Shown: piece after piece, positions 1 to 5,480 of the stretch
How positions within the stretch are numbered: position 1 is the stretch's first letter
Layout of the letters: each line of letters begins with the position of its first letter
Source of the DNA: Syntrophaceae bacterium UBA6112
GTDB taxonomy: Bacteria; Desulfobacterota; Syntrophia; Syntrophales; UBA5619
DNA length: 7,324 nt
Assembly: GCA_002423465.1 (NCBI GenBank)
Contig: DIWG01000057.1
Coordinates: forward strand, 20,361 to 27,684
Reading direction: 5' to 3'
Program-made: the position numbers and the translations under genes
The notes under the pieces: generated by a model
What the model was told of the DNA's origin: nothing
Database searches by the model: none
The model's input: only the letters and a program-made list of their open reading frames with translations

Positions 1-320
1 GGATATTCATAGACGCGGATCAGGTAGTTGTCCCGCCGGGGCGTCCCCGCCGGCGGCCGCTTGGTCGGCCGGAACGAGAGCTTGTATTTCGTCATGAAGT
101 CCATGTCCATCATGTACCGGTCGAGGGCCTTGATCCCCGTGTTGGAGAAGATCCCTGAGAGGATCGGTCCTCCCCGGAACTGTTCGAAATCCCCGCCGAG
201 ATCGGTCAGGAAGAGCCCCACGCCCGAGCCGTCGTGTCCCTCCTTCATGACGTCGAGAGCGCGGATCGCGACCATCGGGGAGAGAGGGTCTTTGCTCGTA
301 ATGGAAAACAATCTGCACAT
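1..320 (-). CDS. Class II glutamine amidotransferase, glutamate-synthase domain-1 type (N-terminal part, runs off window)
   Basis: Seen: 106 codons read leftward from an ATG at 320 and leave the window open. The protein begins Met-Cys-Arg-Leu-Phe and contains DGSGVGLFL (residues 30-38) and TPRRDNYLIRVYEY (93-106). Known: class II (Ntn) amidotransferases use a processed N-terminal Cys2 to release ammonia from glutamine. This compact stand-alone form is the domain-1 subunit of the split, archaeal-type glutamate synthase found in archaea and many anaerobic bacteria, where FMN and beta-helix domain proteins are usually encoded next to it. Start choice: only the ATG at 320 places Cys directly after Met. 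The in-frame ATG at 326 would give Met-Ile-Met-Cys and has its AGGA (330-333) too close, whereas AGGA sits 9 bases from 320. Inference: it heads a glutamate-synthase operon continuing left, driven by the sigma-54 element at 424-439. Other class II amidotransferase partners are possible because the downstream genes are not visible. Confidence 0.85.
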   Translation of the reverse strand, partial: MCRLFSITSKDPLSPMVAIRALDVMKEGHDGSGVGLFLTDLGGDFEQFRGGPILSGIFSNTGIKALDRYMMDMDFMTKYKLSFRPTKRPPAGTPRRDNYLIRVYEY

Positions 321-423
321 AATCATCCATCCTTTCTATCCGGAAACGGAACGGTTTTTCGGGAGCCCCGCCGCAATGAAACCACAAACCCACGGGCTCG
401 GGAAATGTCCAAAGTTCTCATAA

Positions 424-439
424 AGCTAAAATCATGCCA
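424..439 (-). promoter_or_regulatory. Sigma-54 (-24/-12) promoter for the amidotransferase gene
   Basis: Read on the minus strand this is TGGCATGATTTTAGCT. The invariant GG (438-437) and GC (426-425) are separated by exactly 10 bases, as in the consensus TGGCAC-N5-TTGCW. The only notable deviations are T for C at the end of the -24 box and A for the second T of the -12 box. Transcription would start near 413, giving a leader of about 93 bases before the ATG at 320. Within that leader, GAGCCC/GGGCTC arms (363-368 and 394-399) could form a weak 6-bp stem. The NifA-like activator ends at 615 on the same strand, so an enhancer should lie between about 440 and 614. I found no clean TGT-N10-ACA there. 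The nearest symmetric element is ACAT-AA-ATGT at 541-550. No convincing terminator follows the activator gene, only a T-tract (567-561 on the minus strand) without a strong stem. Confidence 0.65.
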
Positions 440-614
440 CTTTCAGAAAACCACGGGAATGACGACCGATGAATGGCCTTATGATTCCGGAGGATAACAA
501 CACGTTCCCCAGCGGTGGAAAAACGGATCGATTTCATGCAACATAAATGTCGTAATGCTGAAAAAAAGGACAAATATGTATCGCTGCCGGATCGAAACCG
601 AACGGGCTATCGCA

Positions 615-2219
615 TCAATCCGTGTTCGTGATCGAGTTCAGCGTATCGGTTGTTTTGGCGCGGAAAGGCCGGGGATCGATCCCCATCTTCCGAATCCGGT
701 ACTGGATGATCCTTTTTGTGGTTCCGAGGAGCTTTGCCGCCTGGGTCTGGTTCCCTCGGGTCTCCCGGAGGGCGTTGGTGATCAGCTCCCGCTCCTGCGC
801 CTCGACGACGGCGTTGAGCCGTCCCTGCTCCTTCTTCTCCGCGCCTTTCAACCGGAGTTGCAGGGAGGGCGGCAGATGCACCGGCTCGATCATGTCGCCG
901 GGTGTAAGCAGAATCGCCCGTTCAATGCAGTTCTCCAGTTCCCGCACGTTTCCCGGCCAGTGATAGGCCAGCAGGATGTCCGAGACCGCGGGAGAGATCT
1001 TCTTGACCGGTTTCCCCAAGCCCCGCGTATATTTCAGGACGAAATGGTCGGCGAGAAGGATGATGTCGCTTCCCCGCTCGCGCAGCGGCGGCAGATAGAG
1101 GGGAAAGACGTTCAACCGGTAGAAAAGATCGGCGCGGAACCGTCCCGAGGCGAGATCCTGCTCCAGGTTCCGGTTCGTTGCGGCAATGACCCGCACGTCG
1201 ACGCGCACAACCCGGGAGGAGCCGAGCGGCTGAAACTGCTTCTCCTGGAGGACCCGGAGCAACTTGGCCTGCGCCGCGGCGGAGAGCTCTCCCACCTCGT
1301 CGAGGAAGATCGTCCCCCCTTGGGCCTCTTCGAAACGACCGCGCCGCTGGTGGATGGCGCCGGTGAAGGCCCCCCGTTCGTGGCCGAAGAGTTCGCTTTC
1401 CAGCAGGGTGTCGGGAATGGCCGCGCAATTGACCTGAACGAGCGGCCCCTTGAGGCGGGGGCTTTTTTTGTGAATTGCCCGGGCGACCAGTTCCTTGCCC
1501 GTCCCCGTCTCCCCGTGGATGATCACCGTCGTGTTGGAATCGGCCACTTGGGCAATCATCCCGAAGAGATTCTGCATCACCCCGGAATGGCCGATGATGT
1601 CCGCCGACGGCGTCCGGGAGCGGCCGAGGAGATGGCGGAGGCGCCGGTTCTCCTCCTCGACGGCGCGGTTGTGGACCGCCTTGGCGAGGAGTTCGGCGAC
1701 CGAGGAGAGCATCGCGAGTTCCCGGTCCAGGTCCTCCACCTGCCGGGCGACCTTGTCCGCCGAGAGCACCCCGACAACGCGGGCGTCGTAGATGATCGGC
1801 ACGCAGAGAAAGGCCAATTCCGAACGGTTCAGAAAACGGCGGGCGCCGGTCCGGTCCAGGAAATGGGCCTCTTTGCCGAGATTCGCGCAGGCCATCGGCC
1901 GGCCCGTCTGTGCGACCTTTCCCGTGATGCCCTCACCGGGGAGGTAGGTCACGTCCAGCCCCTGGATATCAACGCCGTGCGCGACATCCAGCCAGGCCTC
2001 GCCCGTTTCGCGATCGAGGAGGGAGATCATCCCCCGTTGCATCCCCAGCCGGTCGCTCATCTCCTGCAGGGCTTGCTCGATCTGATCCCGCAACTCCCCC
2101 GGCTGCGCCAGAAGCCTGGCGACGGCGTGCAGCGCGGCAAGTTCTTCGAAATTATGGATGCTGATCTCTCTTCCTCCGGGCGCGCCGATCTTCAACGGCC
2201 GCCAAATCGAAGAAATCAT
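615..2219 (-). CDS. NifA-like sigma-54-dependent activator (GAF, AAA+, Fis-type HTH)
   Basis: Bacterial enhancer-binding protein of 534 residues. Seen, in order: a GAF sensor domain (about 25-180); an AAA+ domain with Walker A GETGTGKE (236-243), sigma-54 contact loop GAFTGA (283-288), Walker B TIFLDE (303-308) and GNVREL (423-428); and a C-terminal Fis-type helix-turn-helix (about 478-513, with GNQTQAAKLLGTTKRIIQYRIRK). This architecture and length are those of NifA and its GAF relatives, which remodel sigma-54 RNA polymerase at -24/-12 promoters. No receiver domain is present, so a phosphorylated Asp is unlikely to control it. Start: ATG at 2219 follows AGGAAGAGGG at about 8 bases. A TTG at 2279 would add 20 unlikely residues. 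The gene is codirectional with, and 294 bases upstream of, the amidotransferase and its sigma-54 promoter, which suggests nitrogen control. No nif structural gene is visible, so calling it nifA itself would go too far. Confidence 0.88.
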   Translation of the reverse strand: MISSIWRPLKIGAPGGREISIHNFEELAALHAVARLLAQPGELRDQIEQALQEMSDRLGMQRGMISLLDRETGEAWLDVAHGVDIQGLDVTYLPGEGITGKVAQTGRPMACANLGKEAHFLDRTGARRFLNRSELAFLCVPIIYDARVVGVLSADKVARQVEDLDRELAMLSSVAELLAKAVHNRAVEEENRRLRHLLGRSRTPSADIIGHSGVMQNLFGMIAQVADSNTTVIIHGETGTGKELVARAIHKKSPRLKGPLVQVNCAAIPDTLLESELFGHERGAFTGAIHQRRGRFEEAQGGTIFLDEVGELSAAAQAKLLRVLQEKQFQPLGSSRVVRVDVRVIAATNRNLEQDLASGRFRADLFYRLNVFPLYLPPLRERGSDIILLADHFVLKYTRGLGKPVKKISPAVSDILLAYHWPGNVRELENCIERAILLTPGDMIEPVHLPPSLQLRLKGAEKKEQGRLNAVVEAQERELITNALRETRGNQTQAAKLLGTTKRIIQYRIRKMGIDPRPFRAKTTDTLNSITNTD

Positions 2220-2311
2220 GGCGGAATCCCTCTTCCTGCAATGGTTGCCCCCTTTCGGGACATCCGCTGACCTTGCCAATTCGTTCCGTCATCCACGACC
2301 TATGTCCGCCG

Positions 2312-2336
2312 AACATTTGCGGGAGCAGCAAATGTT
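2312..2336. repeat. Inverted repeat in the divergent control region, nested in a larger one
   Basis: Two perfect 9-base arms, AACATTTGC (2312-2320) and GCAAATGTT (2328-2336), are separated by 7 bases. A second perfect pair, GTTCCGT (2283-2289) and ACGGAAC (2346-2352), encloses it, although the two centres are offset by about 6 bases. It lies between the divergent starts of the NifA-like gene (2219) and the MoeB/ThiF gene (2423), so a terminator role is unlikely even though TGCGTTTTT follows on the plus strand. The right arm abuts the candidate -35 box of the promoter to its right. An operator, or a transcript stem-loop on the minus strand, are the likely readings. I cannot name the regulator. 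Confidence 0.6.
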
Positions 2337-2363
2337 TGCGTTTTTACGGAACATCGATATATT
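2336..2363 (+). promoter_or_regulatory. Candidate sigma-70-type promoter for the MoeB/MoaD operon
   Basis: TTGCGT (2336-2341) and TATATT (2358-2363) are spaced by 16 bases. The -10 matches the consensus at 5 of 6 positions, but the -35 only at 3 of 6. Transcription would begin near 2370, about 50 bases before the ATG at 2423. I found no -24/-12 element on this strand here. The inverted repeat at 2312-2336 touches the -35, so a bound repressor or activator there could control it. Motif-only evidence. Confidence 0.35.
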
Positions 2364-2422
2364 AGACTAACACTGTTCAAATGAAAATTGCAATCTGTGC
2401 TTTTAGGAGCGTGCGACAGACC

Positions 2423-3151
2423 ATGATTACGGATGAGGAACAAAAGCGATATGCCCGCCAGATTTTGCTGAGCGGGGAAGAGGGGCAGGAAAGGCTCAAA
2501 GCGGCGAGCGTTCTTGTTGCCGGCGCTGGAGGACTGGGAACGGTGATCTCTCTCTATCTGGCCGCCGCCGGTGTCGGCCGTCTGCGGATCATCGACTGCG
2601 ACATCGTCGAGTCAAGCAACCTGAACCGCCAGATTCTCCACTGGAGCCGGGACGTCGGACGACCCAAAACCGCCTCCGTCAAGGAGAAGCTCGCAGCCCT
2701 CAATCCCCTGATCCGCATCGAGGCCGAGCAGAGCCGGATCACGGAGGAGAACATGGGAGCGTTGGCGCAGGGCTGCAACCTCATCGTCGATGCGATGGAC
2801 AATTTTCCGACCCGCTACCTTCTGAACCGGACGGCGGTCGATCGGGGAATCCCGTTCATTCACGGCGCCGTCCGGGGATTTTTCGGCCAAACGACGACGG
2901 TGATCCCCGGGAAGGGCCCCTGTCTGCGCTGTCTCTTTCCTGTGAGCCCGCCTCCGGAGGTGTTCCCGATCGTCGGGGCGACCTGCGGCGTTATCGGCTC
3001 CATCGAGGCGGCGGAGGCGATCAAGCTGCTCACCGGGCAAGGGGAACCGCTGATGGGTCGGATTTTCATCTGGGACGGCCTCGCGGGAAACGCCGATTCG
3101 ATCATCGTCGAGCGGAATCCGGCCTGTCCCGATTGCGGAAATTTGCCATGA
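2423..3151 (+). CDS. MoeB/ThiF/HesA-family E1-like adenylyltransferase
   Basis: A 242-residue cytosolic ATP-dependent enzyme. It adenylates the C-terminal Gly-Gly of a small ubiquitin-fold protein so that it can accept sulfur. Seen: nucleotide-binding GAGGLG (34-39), acidic pair DCD (58-60), NLNRQ (66-70), Mg/ATP-site DAMDNFPTR (123-131), and two CxxC pairs, CLRC (167-170) and CPDC (235-238), which should form the structural zinc site. All core adenylation residues are present and the length is normal for MoeB/ThiF. The loop that holds the ThiF-type active-site Cys is short (VFPIVGATCGVIGS), with one Cys at 188. Start: MITDEEQKRYARQ is the canonical N-terminus. AGGAG (2405-2409) is 13 bases away, rather far, but an upstream ATG at 2381 has no ribosome site. 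Its partner MoaD gene overlaps the stop codon by 4 bases. Molybdopterin/tungstopterin synthesis is most likely. Thiamine or another sulfur transfer is possible. Confidence 0.87.
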   Translation: MITDEEQKRYARQILLSGEEGQERLKAASVLVAGAGGLGTVISLYLAAAGVGRLRIIDCDIVESSNLNRQILHWSRDVGRPKTASVKEKLAALNPLIRIEAEQSRITEENMGALAQGCNLIVDAMDNFPTRYLLNRTAVDRGIPFIHGAVRGFFGQTTTVIPGKGPCLRCLFPVSPPPEVFPIVGATCGVIGSIEAAEAIKLLTGQGEPLMGRIFIWDGLAGNADSIIVERNPACPDCGNLP

Positions 3152-3429
3152 AGGTCACGTTCAGGACATTCGCCACGTTTCGGGAGGTGACCGGGGCGGG
3201 GGAGATAGAGATGATTCTTCCCCCCGGGGAGAAGATCCGGGGCCTGCTGGAGGAACTCTGTAACGCCCATCCCGGACTGCGGGAGCGCCTCTTCGACGCT
3301 GCCGGGCAGATCAAGCCCCATATCCTCATCCTGAAGAACGGCCGGAGCGTTGCGTCGCTGCAGCCGCTCGATACGGTTATCGACGAGGGTGACGTGATCG
3401 CCGTCTTCCCGCCCGTCGCCGGCGGCTGA
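3148..3429 (+). CDS. MoaD-like ubiquitin-fold sulfur-carrier protein
   Basis: A 93-residue beta-grasp protein beginning MKVTFRTFATFREVTG and ending VIAVFPPVAGG. Known: MoaD/ThiS-type carriers end in Gly-Gly, whose terminal carboxylate is adenylated by an E1-like enzyme and turned into a thiocarboxylate. In MoaD this supplies the dithiolene sulfurs of molybdopterin. The di-glycine end, the FRE-TG segment near the N-terminus and the D-V-I-A-V-F-P-P-V-A tail are the usual family marks. Start: the ATG at 3148 overlaps the TGA of the E1 gene (ATGA), which indicates translational coupling. An upstream in-frame start at 3133 would only add MRKFA inside the E1 gene. The E1 next door is its probable activating enzyme. 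No MoaE, MoaA or aldehyde oxidoreductase gene is in view, so the final cofactor or substrate is inferred. Confidence 0.85.
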   Translation: MKVTFRTFATFREVTGAGEIEMILPPGEKIRGLLEELCNAHPGLRERLFDAAGQIKPHILILKNGRSVASLQPLDTVIDEGDVIAVFPPVAGG

Positions 3430-3436
3430 AAAAAAT

Positions 3437-3766
3437 TTATTTTCCTCCGTAATGGACGGCGATCCAGACCGTCTTCTGCCCCGCGCCCGTCCGCTCCACC
3501 CGGTGACGAACGTGCCGCGGGATCAGGAGATGGTCCCCGGGTTTGAGATCAATCTTCCTGCCGTTGTCGAAGCGAAGCGTGGCGCTTCCCGAAACGAGCA
3601 GGACCCACTCCTCCGTCTCCTGATCGTACCAGAAACCCGGGGGAGAGGCCTGCCCCCGGGAGACGATCCGTTCGATCCGGAAGGTGTCGGTCCCAAGGAG
3701 TTCCGTGGAAAGCTCCTCCGGCAGCTCACCGGGAATATCCGCAAACAGGTTTTGAATGGCGATCAT
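3437..3766 (-). CDS. Small single-domain cupin protein
   Basis: A 109-residue, one-barrel protein beginning MIAIQNLFADIPGELPEEL, with PPGFWYDQETEEWVLLVSG (42-60) in the place of cupin motif 1 and GDHLLIPRHVRHRV (77-90) as motif 2. The family is common and widespread in bacteria, usually annotated only as cupin domain protein. Its function is not established. Odd: the HxH of motif 1 is replaced by W-Y-D, while H79, H85 and H88 remain in motif 2, so metal binding may be altered or absent. Start: the ATG at 3766 has AAGGAG 8 bases upstream. A TTG at 3772 would be too close to it. The gene lies 61 bases downstream of the MFS gene on the same strand and may be cotranscribed. It ends 7 bases from the stop of the convergent MoaD gene, with no clear terminator between. 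Confidence 0.8.
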   Translation of the reverse strand: MIAIQNLFADIPGELPEELSTELLGTDTFRIERIVSRGQASPPGFWYDQETEEWVLLVSGSATLRFDNGRKIDLKPGDHLLIPRHVRHRVERTGAGQKTVWIAVHYGGK

Positions 3767-3827
3767 CCGCAATTCTCCTTACAATGGAGGCAACGTTATT
3801 CTTCCGTTCCGAGGACGGCCGTCGGCA

Positions 3828-5018
3828 TCAACCGACGAGGGGCTGATCCCGGAGACGCTTCTCCGGGAAGAACCAGACGAGGCCGATGCTGAGCAAGGGG
3901 ACCAGGGCCAGAACGTAGAGGACCGCCCGGATGGTGTAAAGATCGGCCATGCTGCCGACCAGGGGCGTCATCATCCCCCCCACTCCCTGTGCGAGCCCCA
4001 TCATCAGACTGGAAACCATCGATTTTCCGTGCGGGGCGAGTTTCTGGGCCATGACCAGCCCCAGCGGCATCGTTGCGAACATCAGGAACCCGGCCAGCGT
4101 GGCGCCCAAATAGACCCATTCCCCCCGGAGCAGAAGCATCAGAAAAAGGCATGGGGTGGCCAGAATGAAGGAGACATAGAAAATCGGTTTGTAGCCGATC
4201 CGGTCGGAGAGGTGTCCGGAAAGGAGGCCGCTCACGGCCCCCGCCACCGTGAAGAGGGAGATGACCAGTCCGATGGAGATGAGGGAGTGGCCCTCACGGG
4301 CGTAGAGGATGGGGGCGAAGGTCATGAAGGACTGGGTTACGAAAGTGCGCAGAACCATGACCACCCAGATCAGGAGAACCGGTTTCCACACCTTTCCGAA
4401 GGCCTCCCGGATCGCACCGAAAAATCCCTGCCCGCGGAGTCCCTCCCCCAGCGGCAGGGGCGTCATTTTAAACAACAGGATCATCAGAACGATTCCCGGG
4501 ATCGCCGTCCAGGGGAGGGCCTCCAGGCCCCAGCGACTGACGAGCCAGGCAATGAAGAGCGGCCCGACGCCGAAGGCCAAGGTCCCCCCCATATTGAAAA
4601 TCGATACGGACAGGCCAAAGTGACGCCCGGCATAGTTGGCGATCATCCCCGCCATGGAGGGATGGAACATCGATGACCCGATTGACGCAACCGCGATAAA
4701 GAGCAGCAGATCCCAAAACGAGTGCGCCCAGCCGACCAGGGCGATGAAAACGATGGAAAGAAGCGGCCCGCCAAGAATGAAGATCCGCGACCGGTAGCGG
4801 TCGGCGAAATAGCCCACACCGGGCTGGACAATGAAGGCGAGCATCCGCATCATTCCGGCGATCAGGCCGACCTGTGCCAGGGACAGCGCGAACCTGTCGA
4901 CGAAGACCGGCAGGAGCGGATTGATGAAGGAGACATAGAAATCGCCCGCAAAGTGGGTCAGGGTCAGGGCGAAGATGATTTTGACATCGGTGCGGTTTTG
5001 CTCGCTCATGGGATTCAT
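3828..5018 (-). CDS. MFS transporter, fosmidomycin-resistance (Fsr)-like
   Basis: A 396-residue inner-membrane protein with about 12 hydrophobic segments in two halves. Seen: the first-half motif A equivalent GYFADRYRSR (69-78), its second-half counterpart GHLSDRIGYK (268-277), and SSMFHPSMAG (115-124), which resembles the FHP segment of Fsr-type exporters. A charged cytoplasmic loop (about 184-210) separates the two six-helix halves. Known: MFS proteins exchange small solutes using ion gradients, and the Fsr branch includes drug exporters. The substrate cannot be read from the sequence, so real fosmidomycin resistance is not claimed. Start: ATG at 5018, or ATG at 5009 three codons in. Neither has a strong Shine-Dalgarno, so the N-terminus is uncertain by a few residues. 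The small cupin gene follows 61 bases downstream. Base composition is GC-rich like most of the window. Confidence 0.85.
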   Translation of the reverse strand: MNPMSEQNRTDVKIIFALTLTHFAGDFYVSFINPLLPVFVDRFALSLAQVGLIAGMMRMLAFIVQPGVGYFADRYRSRIFILGGPLLSIVFIALVGWAHSFWDLLLFIAVASIGSSMFHPSMAGMIANYAGRHFGLSVSIFNMGGTLAFGVGPLFIAWLVSRWGLEALPWTAIPGIVLMILLFKMTPLPLGEGLRGQGFFGAIREAFGKVWKPVLLIWVVMVLRTFVTQSFMTFAPILYAREGHSLISIGLVISLFTVAGAVSGLLSGHLSDRIGYKPIFYVSFILATPCLFLMLLLRGEWVYLGATLAGFLMFATMPLGLVMAQKLAPHGKSMVSSLMMGLAQGVGGMMTPLVGSMADLYTIRAVLYVLALVPLLSIGLVWFFPEKRLRDQPLVG

Positions 5019-5161
5019 TGTCGGAGTTCGGTCCTATCCGCCGGGTTTCCAACCTCCATAGATCCCGCGCCTGTATGATCCGTAACGCATGAATCTCTTC
5101 GGGTCATATTCCCCAAACCTTGCTTTGTTCCTGGCCGTCATGGATCTCCCCACAGCTTGCT

Positions 5162-5210
5162 GCGGTGAGGCTCATGCACTGGATGGCATCTTGCCTATCA
5201 CGCTCACCGC
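5162..5210. repeat. Long inverted repeat with inner hairpin
   Basis: Perfect 8-base arms GCGGTGAG (5162-5169) and CTCACCGC (5203-5210) enclose 33 bases. Inside is a second small stem, GGCA-TCT-TGCC, with flanking GAT/ATC able to pair around one bulged base. No T-tract follows on either strand, so this does not look like an intrinsic terminator. It could be a leader structure of the MFS transcript (minus strand), an operator, or a REP-like remnant. I cannot decide between these. Confidence 0.5.
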
Positions 5211-5277
5211 GTTCCTGTCAAACGGGAAGACTCGCGTCACACCTGCATGATTTTGCTTGACATAATTGCGGAGGATG

Positions 5278-5307
5278 CTTACAGATAACTGCCAGAAATG
5301 ATAGAAT
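5278..5307 (+). promoter_or_regulatory. Candidate promoter boxes for the PAS regulator
   Basis: CTTACA (5278-5283) and TAGAAT (5302-5307) are 18 bases apart, matching the sigma-70 consensus at 4/6 and 5/6. A consensus TTGACA lies just upstream (5257-5262) but its -10 at 17 bases, TACAGA (5280-5285), is poor. Either pair would leave a long leader, roughly 170 to 190 bases, before the ATG at 5481. Weak, motif-only evidence. Confidence 0.3.
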
Positions 5308-5379
5308 TAGTCCAAAATGTTTTTCCCTTACTACCGGGAGCACGAAACAGGTGTCATTCATTTTGCGGCCATTCAATAA

Positions 5380-5393
5380 GATTTTGCAAAATC
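5380..5393. repeat. 14-bp perfect palindrome, candidate operator
   Basis: GATTTTGCAAAATC is fully symmetric. One half, GATTTTGC, recurs at 5249-5256, directly against the TTGACA at 5257, and ATTTTGC occurs again near 5360. This suggests a repeated protein-binding half-site across the PAS-regulator leader, for autoregulation or another factor. The sequence is AT-rich, so chance contributes to the match. Confidence 0.4.
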
Positions 5394-5480
5394 ATAGATT
5401 TCGAGGCCGGAGAAAGAGTATCATCTTCCGAAGCGAATCTGTGAAACCTTCGATCGAACGTCTTTAATTCCGAGGCATGG

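Larger units (their letters stand above)
5019..5480. other. Gene-free divergent region between the MFS and PAS-regulator genes
   Basis: 462 bases separate the two divergent starts, and I see no convincing coding sequence. Composition drops from GC-rich on the left to AT-rich from about 5240 rightward. It holds a long inverted repeat (5162-5210), two promoter-like box pairs toward the right, a 14-bp palindrome (5380-5393) and a 10-bp palindrome TTCGATCGAA (5449-5458) shortly before the regulator start. A TTGACA also reads leftward at 5221-5216 with a poor GATAGG -10 at 16 bases. It could serve the MFS gene but is weak. No GG-N10-GC sigma-54 element was found in either direction. Confidence 0.6.

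Noticed and set aside
7..393. 128-codon minus-strand frame over the amidotransferase start
   Set aside because: A shifted frame of the real gene. The frame starting at 320 gives Met-Cys and the DGSGVG motif of class II amidotransferases.
555..2270. Long open frame (571 codons) on the plus strand, antisense to the NifA-like gene
   Set aside because: It is Arg/Pro/Gly-rich with no recognisable domain and mirrors a GC-rich gene whose opposite strand carries full GAF, AAA+ and HTH motifs. This is a typical antisense shadow.
2312..2345. Inverted repeat followed by TGCGTTTTT as an intrinsic terminator
   Set aside because: The neighbouring genes diverge here, so no transcript is expected to end at this place. 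The stem is AT-rich. A regulatory role fits better.
3427..3460. A/T run between the convergent MoaD and cupin stops as a bidirectional terminator
   Set aside because: No stem directly precedes a T-tract in either direction, so there is only an A/T run.
3756..4676. 306-codon plus-strand frame antisense to the MFS gene
   Set aside because: Low-complexity composition rich in Glu, Asp, Gln, His, Gly and Arg, without a domain. The minus strand has a clear 12-helix transporter with MFS motifs.
5184..5196. TGGCATCTTGCC as a sigma-54 element
   Set aside because: GG and GC are too close. The 10-base spacing required between them is absent.
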